A DNA stretch of 64,000 bases, from the NCBI GenBank assembly GCA_018340805.1, contig JACMZG010001914.1:42788643-42852642 (forward strand), in the 5' to 3' direction. Origin of the DNA: Microvelia longipes. Its lineage: Eukaryota > Arthropoda > Insecta > Hemiptera > Veliidae. Made by a program: the position numbers and the translations under genes. The stretch's first letter is position 1, and each line of letters begins with the position of its first letter. Below the pieces are notes generated by a model. That model made no database searches and was not told the origin of the DNA. It saw only the letters and a program-made list of their open reading frames with translations. Below are positions 1 to 12,109 of this stretch, one piece after another.

Positions 1-730
1 TAATTATAGTCTAAAGAATAGCTCAAGATAAAACGTTATCTGCTCAAAACTTTTAAACAAGCTTGGAAGCTTTGGTGTAGACTTATTTAGAATGACTAGT
101 TTTTCTTGTAAAGGTTGTGAAGTAATTGATTGTAGTCTGTCTTGAAATGGTTCATTAGAGTCACTGTCTACTGTGCCATACATTTGTTCCTTGAGACCCG
201 AGAATTCCTTCTCGACTAAGGAGACGTCAAATCTATCTGAACCCGAGTTAGCCGTTTTTCACCTCGCTTTCCTCTTGTTTTTCACCAGGACATCAGTTTC
301 AGTCTGTCACGCCGTTTTCTTCTCGCTCTTTATATTTTTTTGTCAAAGATAGCTGGGGCGTTAACAGTGAAAAATTGTTTCTTATTAGGTTTCCTCGAAC
401 AAGTCTCATATTAGTTAAAGTCGACATTTTTTCACGACATGTTTTTGTTTAGTTCTCTTGTAATTTATTTTGTTGCAGTCAAAGATTTGTTACAAGTGAA
501 TAATAAAATTTGTTGTTTTTATTTAATTTTTGGCATTGTTGCTCTGGAGTTTTATGTACTACACCTCATTTTGAATAAAATTCAATACATTCAAATATGG
601 GAGTACTTTTAAATTTTGTTCCTGAAATCCGCTTTCTCTTCACCTGAAATCGTGGACATGAATAAATAAATGCTTGTTTTTTAGGCTCCTCTGGACCATC
701 AAAGAATACACCTGCGAGGTCATTCTCAGA
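1..730. other. Unannotated AT-rich stretch
   Basis: No gene, RNA or clear repeat is recognised here. Stops are frequent in all frames and there is no ORF above about 60 codons. Confidence 0.5.
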
Positions 731-855
731 TGCTCTAAGTATTATTTAAAGTTGGAAAACTTATTGATTAGAGCATACCAGGGATGCGAACCCCGGCCCT
801 CCGGTCTCTAAATCGATTGCTTAAACTCTTATATGATCATGGTCAAGAAAGCAGA
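731..855 (-). mobile_element. tRNA-derived SINE, truncated and diverged copy
   Basis: Reading the minus strand, this matches the head and middle of the SINE seen better at 17763-17998: the B-box-like GGGTTCGCATCCC followed by TATGCTCTAA and then a run equivalent to AACTTTAA. The GC-rich 3' hairpin and the tail are missing, so it is a 3'-truncated relic. The A-box region (about 820-855) is badly diverged. Confidence 0.6.
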
Positions 856-1013
856 TAAGTCATGGAGATGCTGCCTACGAAACATCTGCGATCATTGCTA
901 GTTGCCTAAATAACCCGTGGTAACTAAGAAAATATACAAAATCAATTTTCAACCTAATAATATTTGACCTCAAATACCTGGACTTTGATTGTGATTGTTC
1001 ATCCTCTTCTATT

Positions 1014-2150
1014 TAGTAAGCATTATCCGTACGTGTATTAGGATAAAATCCAATTTCTTTATTCTTAGCGAGGATAATCCATACTTATATTTGGATAATA
1101 TCCAATTTCCTTATTCTTAGCGAACATTATCCCTACTTATATTTGGATAATATCTAATTTCCTTATTCTTAGCGAACATTATCCTACTGTATTAGGATAA
1201 ATCCAATTTTCTTATTCTTAGCGAACATTATCCCTACTTGTATTAGGATAAAATCCAATTTCCTTATTTTTAGCGAGCATTATCCCTACTTGTATTAGGA
1301 TAAAATCCAATTTTCTTATTCTTAGCGAACATTATCCCTACTTGTATTAGGATAAAATCCAATTTTCTTATTCTTAGCGAACATTATCCCTACTTGTATT
1401 AGGATAAAATCCAATTTCCTTATTCTTAGCGAGCATTATCCCTACTTGTATTAGGATAAAATCCAATTTCCTTATTTTAGCGAGCATTATCCCTACTTGT
1501 ATTAGGATAAAATCCAATTTTCTTATTCTAGCGAACATTATCCCTACTTGTATTAGGATAAATCCAATTTCCTTATTCTTAGCGAGCATTATCCTACTTT
1601 ATTAGGATAAATCCAATTTTCTTATTCTTAGCGACATTATCCCTACTTGTATTAGGATAAAATCCAATTTCCTTATTCTTAGCGAGCATTATCCCTACTT
1701 GTATTAGGATAAAATCCAATTTTCTTATTTAGCGAACATTATCCTACTAGGATAAATCCAATTTCCTTATTCTTAGCGAGCATTATTCTTGTATTAGGAT
1801 AAAATCCAATTTCTTATTCTTAGCGAGCATTATCCCTTTGTATTAGGATAAAATCCAATTTCCTTATTCTTAGCGAGATTATCCTACTTGTATTAGGATA
1901 AAATCCAATTTCCTTATTCTTAGCGAACATTATCCCTACTTGTATTAGGATAAAATCCTATTTATTTATTTTTATAGGGTATTAGGATAAATCCAATTAT
2001 TCTTAGCGAGCATTATCCCTACTTGTATTAGGATAAAATCCAATTTCCTTATTCTTAGCGAGCATTATCCCTACTTGTATTAGGATAAAATCTTTTCCTT
2101 ATTCTTAGCGAGCATTATCCCTACTTGTATTAGGATAAAATCCTATTCTT
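1014..2150. repeat. Minisatellite, 52-bp unit, about 21 copies
   Basis: The unit begins CTTAGCGAACATTATCCCTA and continues with a segment containing TTGTATTAGGATAAAATCC. Successive CTTAGCG starts at 1321 and 1373 give a 52-bp period. Some units carry 1-5 base deletions, which is why a spurious minus-strand ORF runs through 1374-1589. Each unit contains the inverted pair TTATCC/GGATAA. Outer units diverge (GAGGATAATCC near 1070) while central ones are nearly identical. It has no coding meaning. Confidence 0.92.
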
Positions 2151-2674
2151 ATTATAATAGTAAATTTATTATTTTTTTATAGGTTCAAAAGGATTCTAAG
2201 CTAAGATTTTAATTTTACGCTCATCCTATTATTCTTGTTGACTTTGTCGCGAAGACATTTTAATGACATTTTCTCGGTTAAACCTGATGTTTAAACTGTT
2301 CTAACCACAATGTTGTTATTTTAATTGATATTAAAACTAAGTAATGTTTAAAGCTCTCTGACATATTGGAGCTTTACATTAGTCTCATACTTAATTTGCT
2401 TTCAATGTTCACCCCGTTTACTTGCGTTGATAATTCTGCGGCTTTCCAACACTGACGCCCTTGAACTCTGCCTCTCGTTATATAAAGTGGTTTTGCTATT
2501 CCATTGCTTAGCGAAAAGGTTAAATATAATTAATGTTAACTTTAAGCATTAATGTTCCAAATTTTCATAATATTTTTCATGATGTTTCTTAATTGTAACT
2601 CTTAAGGTGATTCTATTAGAAAGAGAAGAAGTTTTTATTTCTAATGAACGATAATATGTACACGCTTGCGATAA

Positions 2675-2830
2675 TATTTTTTTCTTTTTTCTTTCCTCAT
2701 TTATGCCGTAGGTTTATTGGAAAAGTATTTGTTTGCACTAGAAATCTGAAACCAGGATTTCACCTGAATTACCTGTTTTACAAGTTTTTAAGACCTTTTT
2801 TAGTTCGTAGCAAAGAGACCTATACTTAGA
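2675..2830 (+). mobile_element. 5S-derived composite repeat, 5' fragment
   Basis: This matches the 5' start of the long repeat family that is complete at 8760-9375: a sequence like TTTATGCCGTAGG, then GGAAAAGTATT, then a run resembling GAAACCAGGATTTCACCTGA. Only the first 150 bp or so are recognisable and the 5S-like segment is absent. A chance 61-codon ORF (2644-2829) overlaps it. Confidence 0.55.
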
Positions 2831-3474
2831 GGGAGGACTTTTGTAAAATAACAATGTGATAAGGGGCCTGGAAGAGTGATTGATTGATTACTGATTTATT
2901 TAACCACGCAGAATTAGGACCATAAGGTTCTCTCTTCCATTCAACGTGGATAAATTTTCAGCCGATTTATTTATTAAAATTACATAAAATACATACAATA
3001 AAATATTACAACAATATGCAAAATTATATTTTTTATACAATAAATTTATAGTTGTTTATAGTTAAACTATGAAATCATTTTGTGTGACAGTTTCAATTAG
3101 GTGCCATAACTGCAGTATATATAAAAATTAGATTTCTTACAAGGATTTCTCTAGAGGTAGACTATTGACACCCCACCCCTCTACAACCCCTATCAGAGCT
3201 CATATTTATATTTCATGCTACAAACGGCGGGCATTTTTCAGTGACGTCACATTAAATCATAAGCGATAGATAATAATTTTAACTTATTTTAAATTTTACT
3301 TTTTTAAGACTAATATTTTAGTTATATTATATAAATAAAAAATTAGATTTACGTATTACTATTGATTTATCATTATAAGTTCTATATTGTTTAAGTAAAA
3401 TTTTCATAAGGCATATTATATGAAAATGAAATGTGTATAAAAACTTTGTTCCACGCCTGGCAATATATTTCCAT

Positions 3475-3890
3475 TATACATATAATTTAACCTAATATAG
3501 TATATTTATTTATTTGATTTATTATATAGTTTTATTTATTTAATTTATTTAATATATTTATTTATTTTATTTATTTATTTATTTATTTTATTTATTTTAT
3601 TTATTTTATTTATTTTATTTATTTTATTTATTTTATTTATTTTATTTATTTTATTTTTTTTTTTTATTTTATTTATTTTATTTATTTTATTTATTTTATA
3701 TATTTTATTTATTTTATTTTTTATTTTTTATTTATTTTATTTATTTTTATTTATTTTAATTTATTTTATTTATTTTATTTATTTATATTTATTTATTTAT
3801 TTTTTTATTTATTTTATTTATTTTATTTATTTTATTTATTTTATTTTTTTATTTATTTTATTTATTTTATTTATTTTTTATTTATTTACA
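3475..3890. repeat. TTTAT/TTTA-rich simple satellite
   Basis: This is about 400 bp built almost only from TTTAT and TTTA steps, with a dominant 9-bp register (TTTATTTTA). It contains no G over long runs. Such tracts mutate by slippage, so the length here may not be exact. Confidence 0.9.
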
Positions 3891-3899
3891 AAAGCCACT

Positions 3900-4950
3900 T
3901 ATATGTGGATGTAACATGTCGTTATAAAATATACAAAAATATTAAATTTAAAAAAAAAAAAATATTAAATACACAATACATTATAATCTTAACTTGATAA
4001 CATATATGTTTACCTTGAATAATTTGTTTTTATAAAGAAGTGAGATTTCTTGGATTTTGAATCTATTGGAAATCTCCTTTGAAGAAGTGAGATTATCTTT
4101 GGCTTCCTGGATTTTATTTTTGCTGTTTCCAGGTTAAAGTTTTGCATACAAGGTAAATCGATGGCGTAACTAAAGTGGAAACAGTGTCTTTTAATTTCTC
4201 TTTTTAAGTAGAATTTTGGGTAAAAATAGTGGTGTTTCCCGCCTCCAATGATTCTTTTTTCTCGCCCTGTTCTTCTTTAAAGTAATAATGTAGGTCTATT
4301 AAGTCAAAGCAAATAAAATAAACAATAAATCGATTAATAAAATAAACAAAGTTATCCCACACCAGAGACTATGGATTCTTAAACAAATACTACTCCCCCC
4401 CCACACACACACTTCCACTGAAACTAATATCAGCAATTAATGTAATATATATTAATTAAGTTAATTAAATCTTGTGCTTTGCTGCCAATTCACACTGTTC
4501 CAGTAAATGGGGAATAGATTCAATGTCTTGCCAATTGATTAGATTTCAATCAATGACAATCACCGTTGAGAAACAATTAGCCCTATAATTGAAATGTTAT
4601 AATGAAGTTCTGATTGACCTGGCGATCTAAGGCTGAAGTTAGCCGTCTTGGACTGAGGACCACTTTGAACTAATCTAAACCCTAACCAATTTTCAATTCA
4701 TTCTTTCTAGGCATTAAGTTTATAAGTTAATAATATGAACGTTTACTTTACTTCTAAATTTGAAAGGATAGATTTTTTCAAATCCTTGTTTATAGAAAAA
4801 TTTCTAGGTAATTTACCAGTGTGAGATTCGGTCAAATTATTTAAATAAATTATCGTGGTAGGATTGTAGTAATTCTATACAGCTTCTCATCGTATCCATA
4901 ATAATATTATTAGTATTAGTCTCCATTCCATAGACGATTGTATATAGAAT
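3900..4950. other. Unannotated stretch with short simple runs
   Basis: No gene is recognised. It holds a poly(A) run near 3952-3962 and a short CA run near 4400-4410. Confidence 0.4.
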
Positions 4951-4959
4951 ATAATATAA

Positions 4960-5245
4960 TAGAATAGTATATAATAAGTATAATAAAATTATACTTATTA
5001 ATTTTAATAAATTTATCATACCCGTTAATATCATATCCTATGTCATGTTGAATCCAGGCTTCTGTTAACACAATTACATCTAAGTCTGTTTTTAAACTGC
5101 TAACGTATGTAATGGTACCAGGGACCTGAGTTTGTTACAGTTGAAGAACTATTTGTTTGAGACATGAATATGCCTGGGAGCAGGCGAAATATAGTCATTT
5201 AGAGAAGTGGTAGTTTAATTAATTCGTCCCATCTAGTGTCTATCA
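4960..5245 (-). pseudogene. Non-LTR retrotransposon endonuclease remnant
   Basis: On the minus strand, about 5110 down to 4985 reads without a stop as a peptide containing SLKTDLDVIVLTEAWI and then INGYDKF. This resembles the N-terminal part of the exonuclease-endonuclease-phosphatase (APE-type) endonuclease of non-LTR retrotransposons, where a D-V/I-I-x-L-T-E-x-W motif carries the catalytic glutamate. A one-base frameshift near 5095 separates it from an upstream NKLRSL-like stretch that fits the usual N-x-x-S-L start of this domain. Further upstream (5160-5245) the sequence encodes DYISPAPRHIHV in another frame and resembles the arms of the palindrome at 15333-16025. No reverse transcriptase follows; the downstream part has decayed into AT-rich sequence. 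Confidence 0.6.
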
Positions 5246-5950
5246 ATTGCAAAAGTATCCATAATATTTAAGCAGCAAAACTTTAGCCTCAATTTGTTGA
5301 GTCACTTGGAGGTAAAGTGATGTGTTACGAAGTGCAAAAAATATTATAAGTGATCCTATTGGAACAGTTAAGAATTAGACCATTTATTTAGTTTTTTTTA
5401 CTATACAAATACTTTTTATTTCCAATAAAATTTGATTCTATTAGAAAGAGATTTTTGGTTATACACCACTGATCTGACTTTTGATTATTTTAATTTATTA
5501 TAAAATATTTCATTTCTTTTACTTAAGTATTGCTTACCAACCTTCTAAAAAGATCTCTTTCTAGAAAGAGAGGGAAGCATTGGGTTAGCTAAAACTCTAA
5601 TTCGCACATTTTATCAAATGTCTACAAGCCGAAGTAATTTCTTTGATTTATTTTGAAGATTTTGTTTCGAGGTGGTTATGAATAGTTTACCGATTCTAGT
5701 TTTCAAAGAGTTTTATCGTGACCAAAAAGACGATTTTCAAGTTCCACAACTGAATTCATGTACTATTTCCTTTTAAATAGAAATATGCTTTTAAAGAATG
5801 CTTTAATTTCCTTGCTTGCTTGTAATTTTTCTATGCAAAGCCTTAAAAATCCAATTTCCTGTCTCTCGGATAATTTTTCTTTTAATAACTTGACGTATAT
5901 TACTAAAAAAACTGAGAAATATGCAACTAAAATCGTCTATAAAATATTTA

Positions 5951-6031
5951 GGCCCGTATTCAAAAACATTTTCCTAACATTCTCCTTGTTCCTTAAGGAG
6001 AATGTTAGGAAAATGTCTTTGAATACGGGCC
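5951..6031. mobile_element. 81-bp palindromic MITE, PIF/Harbinger-type
   Basis: Inverted arms of about 37 bp begin GGCCCGTATTC and close on a short GTTCCTT loop. They match except for one base. The trinucleotide TTA flanks both sides (5948-5950 and 6032-6034), which fits the TWA target preference of PIF/Harbinger transposases, as does the GGCCC terminus. It is non-coding, and the 95-codon ORF crossing it is accidental. Confidence 0.7.
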
Positions 6032-6384
6032 TTAAAATCCTTTAAATATACAACTAAAAACTAAGCCAGGTTTTATCGCGGCTCGCTTTTAATCTTTGTT
6101 ATTTTTTTTTGACATCTTCTCCTTTATACCGTAGGAATTGGAGACTTATTGTGTTTAAACTGAACCGAAAGGATACCAGTTTTAATTTTCAGGAAGTACA
6201 TTAAAACTTTAGCTTTAATGTTTAGCTTTAAAGGTTAAGAGGTTATTGCTTCTAAACTTTGTAAATGCAAACGGATAAAAATGTAAACCAATAAATATGA
6301 AAGGGCGATGTAAAATAAAATGTATCATAAACCAATTCTTTCATGCCTTAAATTAGCTATTTAAAAAATACATTATACGTAAAA

Positions 6385-6560
6385 GGAACGAAGAGTGTCT
6401 CCACAAAACTATAAATTTATTCAATGCGCTTTCAACCACATGAGGCCATCATCAGTGCCAGAGATAATTAAAAGAAAACAGCTAAAAGAAAGACATTTTA
6501 TACACAAAAATTAAATAGAATTAGTAATATTCTTCCTCTTCTTTTTTGACTCAACGATGT
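6385..6560 (-). mobile_element. Hammerhead-bearing PLE-related element fragment
   Basis: This starts with a run like AGTGTCTCCACAAAA, carries a hammerhead motif at 6421-6459, and continues with AAAGAAAACAGCTAAAAG and AAAGACATT to a GACGATGTC-like end. The same order of blocks is found at 48440-48540 joined to 49856-50040, where the element is split by an insertion. No protein is encoded. Confidence 0.6.
6421..6459 (-). ncRNA. Hammerhead ribozyme motif, AGCGCT subfamily, probably decayed
   Basis: Minus strand: CTGATGA, a spacer bulge, a short stem II (GGCC with G-T and C-G pairs to GGTT), then GAAA and AGCGCA. The intact copy at 41052-41095 has the palindromic stem III AGCGCT. Here its last base is changed, breaking the A15.1-U16.1 pair, so self-cleavage is doubtful. 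Confidence 0.55.
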
Positions 6561-7684
6561 CGGTGAGCCGTGAGGTAATCGTTCTACCACTAAGCTACCG
6601 GTCTTCGGTTTACATAAATTTTTAAAGGCTTTTTATGTAATTTTTAAAGGCTATTTATGTTTTTTATGTAAACAAGCGATAAAAAAAAAAAAAGTTTTTA
6701 CATGAAAAACGTATTAAAGAATATTTATTGCCATATGTATTTCATAAAGAAGTACGTATATTTTAATATGTGTATTAATATAACCACTTTTATGTTTTTT
6801 AAGTAAAACGTTTCATAGACCATATAGCTCTTAACCACGTTTGGCTAAAAAATTGTATAATCATGAAGAAACCCGGATTTAAATTCTATTTTACGAATTT
6901 TACTTAGCTTTTGCTAAATAAAATTCGTAAAATAAATAAAATAAAATTCTAAGCTAAATCTAACTACGTCGTAGAACAATTTTTTTTATCAGCTTCAAAG
7001 CTATTTTCAAAATAGGTTAAATACTTCGCAGTGCGGCAGTACCAGGCTGAAACCTGACACAAAAATGCCTACCGTGACATTGCCTACATCACTATAGATA
7101 AAGTAAGTTAAAACATATTCTAAAAAGGAGAGTAAGAAACGAATATAACAGTGCAAAAAAACCGTATTAGAGAACATTGAAATACCACAGGACCAACATA
7201 GCTTTTATTATAATACTTATTCAGAAAACAATTTTGCATTTCGTGTACTTGAGATAAAAAAAATTCAATAAATCTTACCAATAAGCTATAAAAATATGTT
7301 TTTCGACATTCTATTGAGCTTTTTAATGCTATTTATTAGATCATTAACTGTATTATTGATTGATATATTTATTACTTATACGTCCTATAGTCAGTGACTG
7401 GTACGTATTGTGCTTCCATTTGACGTCATTTTCTCTAAGAGAGGGACTCGGGGGAGGGGATTGAAATATTATCGACGAGATGAGACATAAAAAATGAGAT
7501 GATAAATAAGTTTTTTTTATAGAAAATATTTGTCATGAAAATGGATTTGGTAAACGCAAATCTTGTAGGTTATTTTTTGTCTTGTTATTATATTTAATAT
7601 TGTTCTCAATGTAGGGTTGATTTGTAGTTTGAAACATTGCGTTGTTTGATACATGTAAGCTAAATAACCTCTCATGTAATATCT

Positions 7685-8029
<345 letters not shown>

Positions 8030-8030
8030 A

Positions 8031-8034
<4 letters not shown>

Positions 8035-8116
<82 letters not shown>

Positions 8117-8122
8117 ACAATG
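8035..8122. repeat. (TA)n microsatellite
   Basis: A TA run with two TTA interruptions, adjoining the head of the SINE at 7811-8029. Confidence 0.9.
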
Positions 8123-8759
8123 CTGAGAAATAATACTAATAATCACAACTTGCAGATTGTGAAAAAAAGGAAGTGTAAGGGTATGACGCGACGTTTCGAC
8201 AAATCGCCTTTTTCAAGCTAGAATGAATCGTAAGTAGTAATTAAATAAATAAGTAAATAAATCAACCGTAAATAAATTACTGTTGATAAAAAGACCTGAT
8301 TAATTATTACTTCCTTTGCGACAAGACACAATGTTTTAACCAGATACGGACAGTAATAATTTTCTCAATAATCCATAGTTTTCCCCCAATAAGCCAAATT
8401 ATGTAACTATCGTGTTTCCCAAGTTTTCGTGTTCGATTCAGCAAATTTTTCTCAATTTATTTTTAGTTGCGAAACTAGAGGTAACTATATGGTTCCTATA
8501 AAGTACATAAACTTTCCTCTAGCTTTCCTATTGTACCAAGAAAAACTTTGCTACAAGGAAAGTTGTGTGGAACGTGACTTAGATGCGATTTTTCAAGGCA
8601 CAGCTCTCTACTAGACCAACTAGAGGTTTTTATAGATACCTGGTAGTTTTAAGAAACAAAACTTTGATAAATTTAGAACTTTTTTGATTTCGCTAGTTTT
8701 TCCCCATTTTAAAACTATTTTCGACCAATTAGCTTAATTTATATTATTTTTTTAAGTTC

Positions 8760-9375
8760 TTTTTACTTTTTACATTTCCGTAGGTATAAAGGAAAAGTAT
8801 TGCGTTTGCAAAAAAATCCGAAACCGGGATGTCACCTGAATCCGTTTCAGGTATCTTTAAGACCAAATAACTTCACAATTATGTCTGTCAGTATGTGTGT
8901 GTGTGTGAATGTGTGTTTGTTAGCTCCTAGTGTTTTATACTTGAGACTTGAAACAGGGTGCCAAAATCAGTCAATAGGTGTAGTTGATCTATCCAAAAAA
9001 TCCTTTTTTTAATGACATAACCCCGCATTAATGACTCAGCAAACATTTCAAAAATATAATACGTGAAAAATTGTTGCCACCCATTTGAGATTTTCCATGC
9101 ATTTAGCAATGTATAAGACTAGCATATGTTCTACGTTTACGTAATAAATAAGTGCACTAAGTTTCGTTTCAATACGACAACTATTTTCGTGATTTATGTT
9201 TGATTATAAAAGTTAAACACCATTGAGTGAGGTCATTGCCTGGATGGGTGACCGCTAGGAATAAAAGGGATATCTCAGGACGAGCGAAAACGGTCCGAAT
9301 AAAAAAGGATGAGCGTAGCGGCTCCGATGTGATGAGAAAAAGTTCCTAGGTACCCTTTACCCGATTCTTTCACTG
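8760..9375 (+). mobile_element. 5S-rRNA-derived composite repeat, full copy
   Basis: It begins CCGTAGGTATAAAGGAAAAG, then CCGAAACCGGGATGTCACC, a GT-rich part (about 8890-8920), AATGACTCAGCAAACATTT, and a run ending TTTCGTTTCAATACGACAAC. Near its 3' end, 9212-9266 resembles the 3' half of metazoan 5S rRNA: GTTAAACACCATTGAGTG and then TGGATGGGTGACCGCTAGGA, equivalent to the A-box, intermediate element and C-box of the 5S internal promoter. After this come a GGACGAGCGAA-type motif and an end near CCTTTACCCG. Other copies lie at 22545-23236, 48538-49856 and 51190-51868. Confidence 0.75.
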
Positions 9376-9479
9376 CAATTCTGTAACATCATTGTAATAG
9401 ATTTTACCGGTTGTAACCTTTCAGATGCACGAAAATTAAATCCTTGAAAATACGAGGGAAACATGGATCTAGACTTTCC

Positions 9480-9815
9480 ACAATGGTCACTTTCCCCAGT
9501 AAATTCATAAATGACTTAGCAAATGTTTTAAAAATTCACAAAACGCGAAAAAAATATTTCGATTGATTTGAGGTTTAGCACGTGCTAAACCTCAAATCAA
9601 TCTAAACATTGTTATTTATAAATACCACGAAGTCATTTATAAGACCAAAATGTGTGGCAAGTTTTATGTCGTTATAAGCATTAGTTTATTTTTTATCAAA
9701 TGACTTGTATATTTAAAAAAAAAGAAATCATAAAATAACCATTTGAGTTGAAAGTTGGTGGAAGTTAAGTATTACTTAACGTAAAAATAAGTGTACTTTG
9801 TTTGGTTTCAATAGG
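9480..9815 (+). mobile_element. 5S-derived repeat, internal fragment with perfect palindrome
   Basis: This matches the middle of the family (ATGACTTAGCAAATG, then CGCGAAAAAAATATTTCGAT, then TCAAATGACTTGTATA). It lacks the 5S segment. Inside it, 9561-9602 is a perfect 42-bp palindrome built on GATTGATTTGAGGTTTAGCA, where other copies carry only one arm (GGATTGAGATTTGGCACG). Confidence 0.6.
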
Positions 9816-9823
9816 GAGTTAAG

Positions 9824-10035
9824 CTCATAAATACCTCGGCTTCGCCTCGGGAGTTCAATGCTGAGGTTTCTTCGGCTAAAATTAAGTGTAAATTGTTTCG
9901 TTTCAATACGGCAAGTATATTCACGGCTTTTGTAACCCCTTGCCATAACTACCTTTCTCGGTTTCGCCTTTGGAGTTCAGCTCATAAATACCTCGGCTTC
10001 GCCTCGGGAGTTCAATGCTTTGGTTTCTTAGGCTT
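9824..10035. repeat. Direct duplication, about 155 bp apart
   Basis: A block starting GCTCATAAATACCTCGGCTT and continuing through GGGAGTTCAATGCT occurs at 9824 and again at 9979, with the intervening segment GTTTCGTTTCAATACGGCAA. It is a local tandem duplication and no protein is recognised. Confidence 0.7.
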
Positions 10036-10504
10036 TCACCTTAAGAACCAACTAACTGCTCGGAGAAACACTAGCATTGTTTACTTCCTTGGTGCATAAA
10101 TAACTTTTATTTAATTCATAGTCTTGAGCATAGTCAGAAAATAAATTGTATCGTAGAATTATGTTGGAATATATGACAAGTATTCGCACGTGATACGCAG
10201 TAAGTTTCTATGATAAAGTGTCGATTCTTCAGAGCGATTTATTTCTAGTATTTTATCTTTCAGCAATAAGTAAAGTCAATAAAAGAGATATAGGAGGTGA
10301 ACCTGTCAGTTTTTAAATCCTGATTTTCAGCGGCTTCAAGCCGTTTATAAAAGGGATCTTTTTCTTGGGTCACCTTTTTCTAAACATTTGTATAATAAAT
10401 TAGAATTTACGTTTAAATTTTCAAACCCCCGAAATCCCCTTTGCTTAATTTGTCATGCTGACTTTGTTCTAGCTTCTAAAAAGGAGAGCTTTTAATTGCA
10501 GAAA

Positions 10505-10556
10505 CCTCAAATTAGATTTCGGGAATCCCTACATAACCCCTGCCCGCCTCCGGGAG
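10505..10556. repeat. GC-rich hairpin
   Basis: CCCTACATAACCCCTGCC pairs with the later AGGGGCTGTGTAGG across a CGCCTCCGGG loop. It is the only GC-rich island in its neighbourhood. The function is unknown. Confidence 0.4.
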
Positions 10557-11095
10557 GGGCTGTGTAGGAAATAAAGACCCTTGATTTTCTGCATAGACCA
10601 GCTTGTCGACAGACCCTGCCTCTCCCCCTTCCTCACACAGACAAGTTTTCTAAATTAACTCCACTTCCTTTAAACTTCATGAAAATTCTGATTTTCTCTT
10701 CCATTTTATTAAAACGGAGAGAAAAAAATAATTTCATTTAAGTGAAACTGATATTTTAATTAAATTTAAATTATAAATTAAAAGTTTTATCTTAAGACGA
10801 AGTGAAATGTTTATTTTTAAGATCAGTGGTTTCTGTCGGCTGATTTTGAAAGTTACCTTGAAAAACAATATTTTTAATGGCTCAAGTTTTGGTCGAGATC
10901 TGGTGAGAGATGATGATTAACCCCGACTTTACGTAACCAATGATGCATCTTCGCAGAGATGAAGTGAACACATCGTGATCGGAATGAACTGAAACAATTG
11001 AGAAAACATCCTCTTTGAACCTAATCGATTTATTATAAAATCTTGAAAATGTGCCCTACAGTCAATAATGTCCCCGTGTTGTTATTAGACAATTA

Positions 11096-11128
11096 GATGA
11101 ATCAGAGTGACGTCTGATTCATCATCAT
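11096..11128. repeat. Perfect short hairpin
   Basis: GATGAATCAGA, a 6-base spacer, then TCTGATTCATC: 11-bp arms without mismatch. Confidence 0.5.
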
Positions 11129-11296
11129 TTTCGATGTTGAACCAGCAAGACCGATATACTTTCCTAAACCAGGTAAATTTGGATGCAATTTTATTTAGTA
11201 GCAGCTACATAATAGGGCTAACTAATAGTGTCGGGCACTAATGGTTCTAGCGGCTACTAGCAGAGCTAGCTACTTATACAGTTGTTAATTATTTTG

Positions 11297-11302
11297 TAAT
11301 AT

Positions 11303-11336
<34 letters not shown>

Positions 11337-11440
11337 CAGAGGAAAAAACCCACACACACACAACACACACACATTATATATATATATATATATATAATAT
11401 ATATATATATATTATATATATATTATATTTATATGGCCAT
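11297..11440. repeat. (TA)n / (CA)n microsatellite
   Basis: Two TA blocks flank a CACACA run near 11351-11375. It lies immediately upstream of the PLE remnant. Confidence 0.85.
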
Positions 11441-11452
11441 ACCATAAAAGAC

Positions 11453-11793
11453 ATGGTGTGGCCATATAAAAGATCTGGTGTGGTTTACCAGATAAACTGT
11501 ATGGATTGTGAGAAAGTTTATATAGGGGAAACTTCCACTTATTTTCCTACCCGCGAAACTCTCACAAAGCGGGTAGCGAAATTGGACAATGCTTGCCCGC
11601 CTATTGTACAGATCTTGGCCACCGGGCAGACCTAAACCCCGAAATTGTAAAAACTCTTGGGATGGAAAAGAATAGTTCAAAGCGTAAGATACTTGAAATG
11701 CTATACATCCGGGGCCAAAAAAAAACTGTATGAACTCAGTATCTGACGTTGCGAAGGCGATTGAATTGATGTTTTTAGGAATAAACATCTTTT
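11453..11793 (+). pseudogene. Penelope-like element GIY-YIG endonuclease remnant, frameshifted
   Basis: The first segment (11453-11635) reads SGVVYQINCMDCEKVYIGET. The spacing V-V-Y-x-I-x-C-x-x-C-x-x-x-Y-I-G is the core of the GIY-YIG nuclease at the C-terminus of Penelope-like retroelement proteins, with the two cysteines typical of the PLE version. The expected helix with the catalytic Arg is diverged and the frame closes at 11633. A second segment in another frame (11641-11793) reads KRKILEMLYIR and then, after one more shift, MNSVSDVAKAIELM. This corresponds to the KRxxLExxYI...MN tail of these proteins and ends at a TAG near 11793. The reverse transcriptase that should lie upstream is absent and replaced by TA repeats. 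Confidence 0.75.
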
Positions 11794-11797
11794 AGGA

Positions 11798-12096
11798 CCA
11801 AGGATGTTGAATAAAGGGGATGACGCATTAAGGAACATTTCTGACACCATGGAAGTTTATGAGATAGAGAAATAGGAGCAAACTTACCTCCCCTTAGGTT
11901 ATAAGTTTGCCTCTAAATTTTAAGACCTGCGCTGTTATAAGGATCATAAGCATGCGCAGTTCGTACCAAGCATGTGCAGTTGGTTTTTGACGTGTGTTTC
12001 GTGTTGCATTCATCTCTATGTTTTGATTTTCGATGGGGTCACTTTGTTGAATGGCAATTCGACTTAGTGCGTCATCCCCTTTATTCAACATCATTG
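11798..12096. repeat. Inverted repeat downstream of the PLE remnant
   Basis: GATGTTGAATAAAGGGGATG at about 11803 recurs inverted at about 12067-12095, each arm about 25 bp with one mismatch, separated by about 240 bp. The position just after the PLE stop codon suggests terminal repeat material (pLTR) of that element, but this is inference. Confidence 0.5.
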
Positions 12097-12109
12097 TTTA
12101 GGACCAAAT

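Noticed and set aside
1374..1589. 71-codon ORF with internal repeats (ILIQVGIM)
   Set aside because: It is a reading of the 52-bp minisatellite, kept open by chance indels. There is no gene context.
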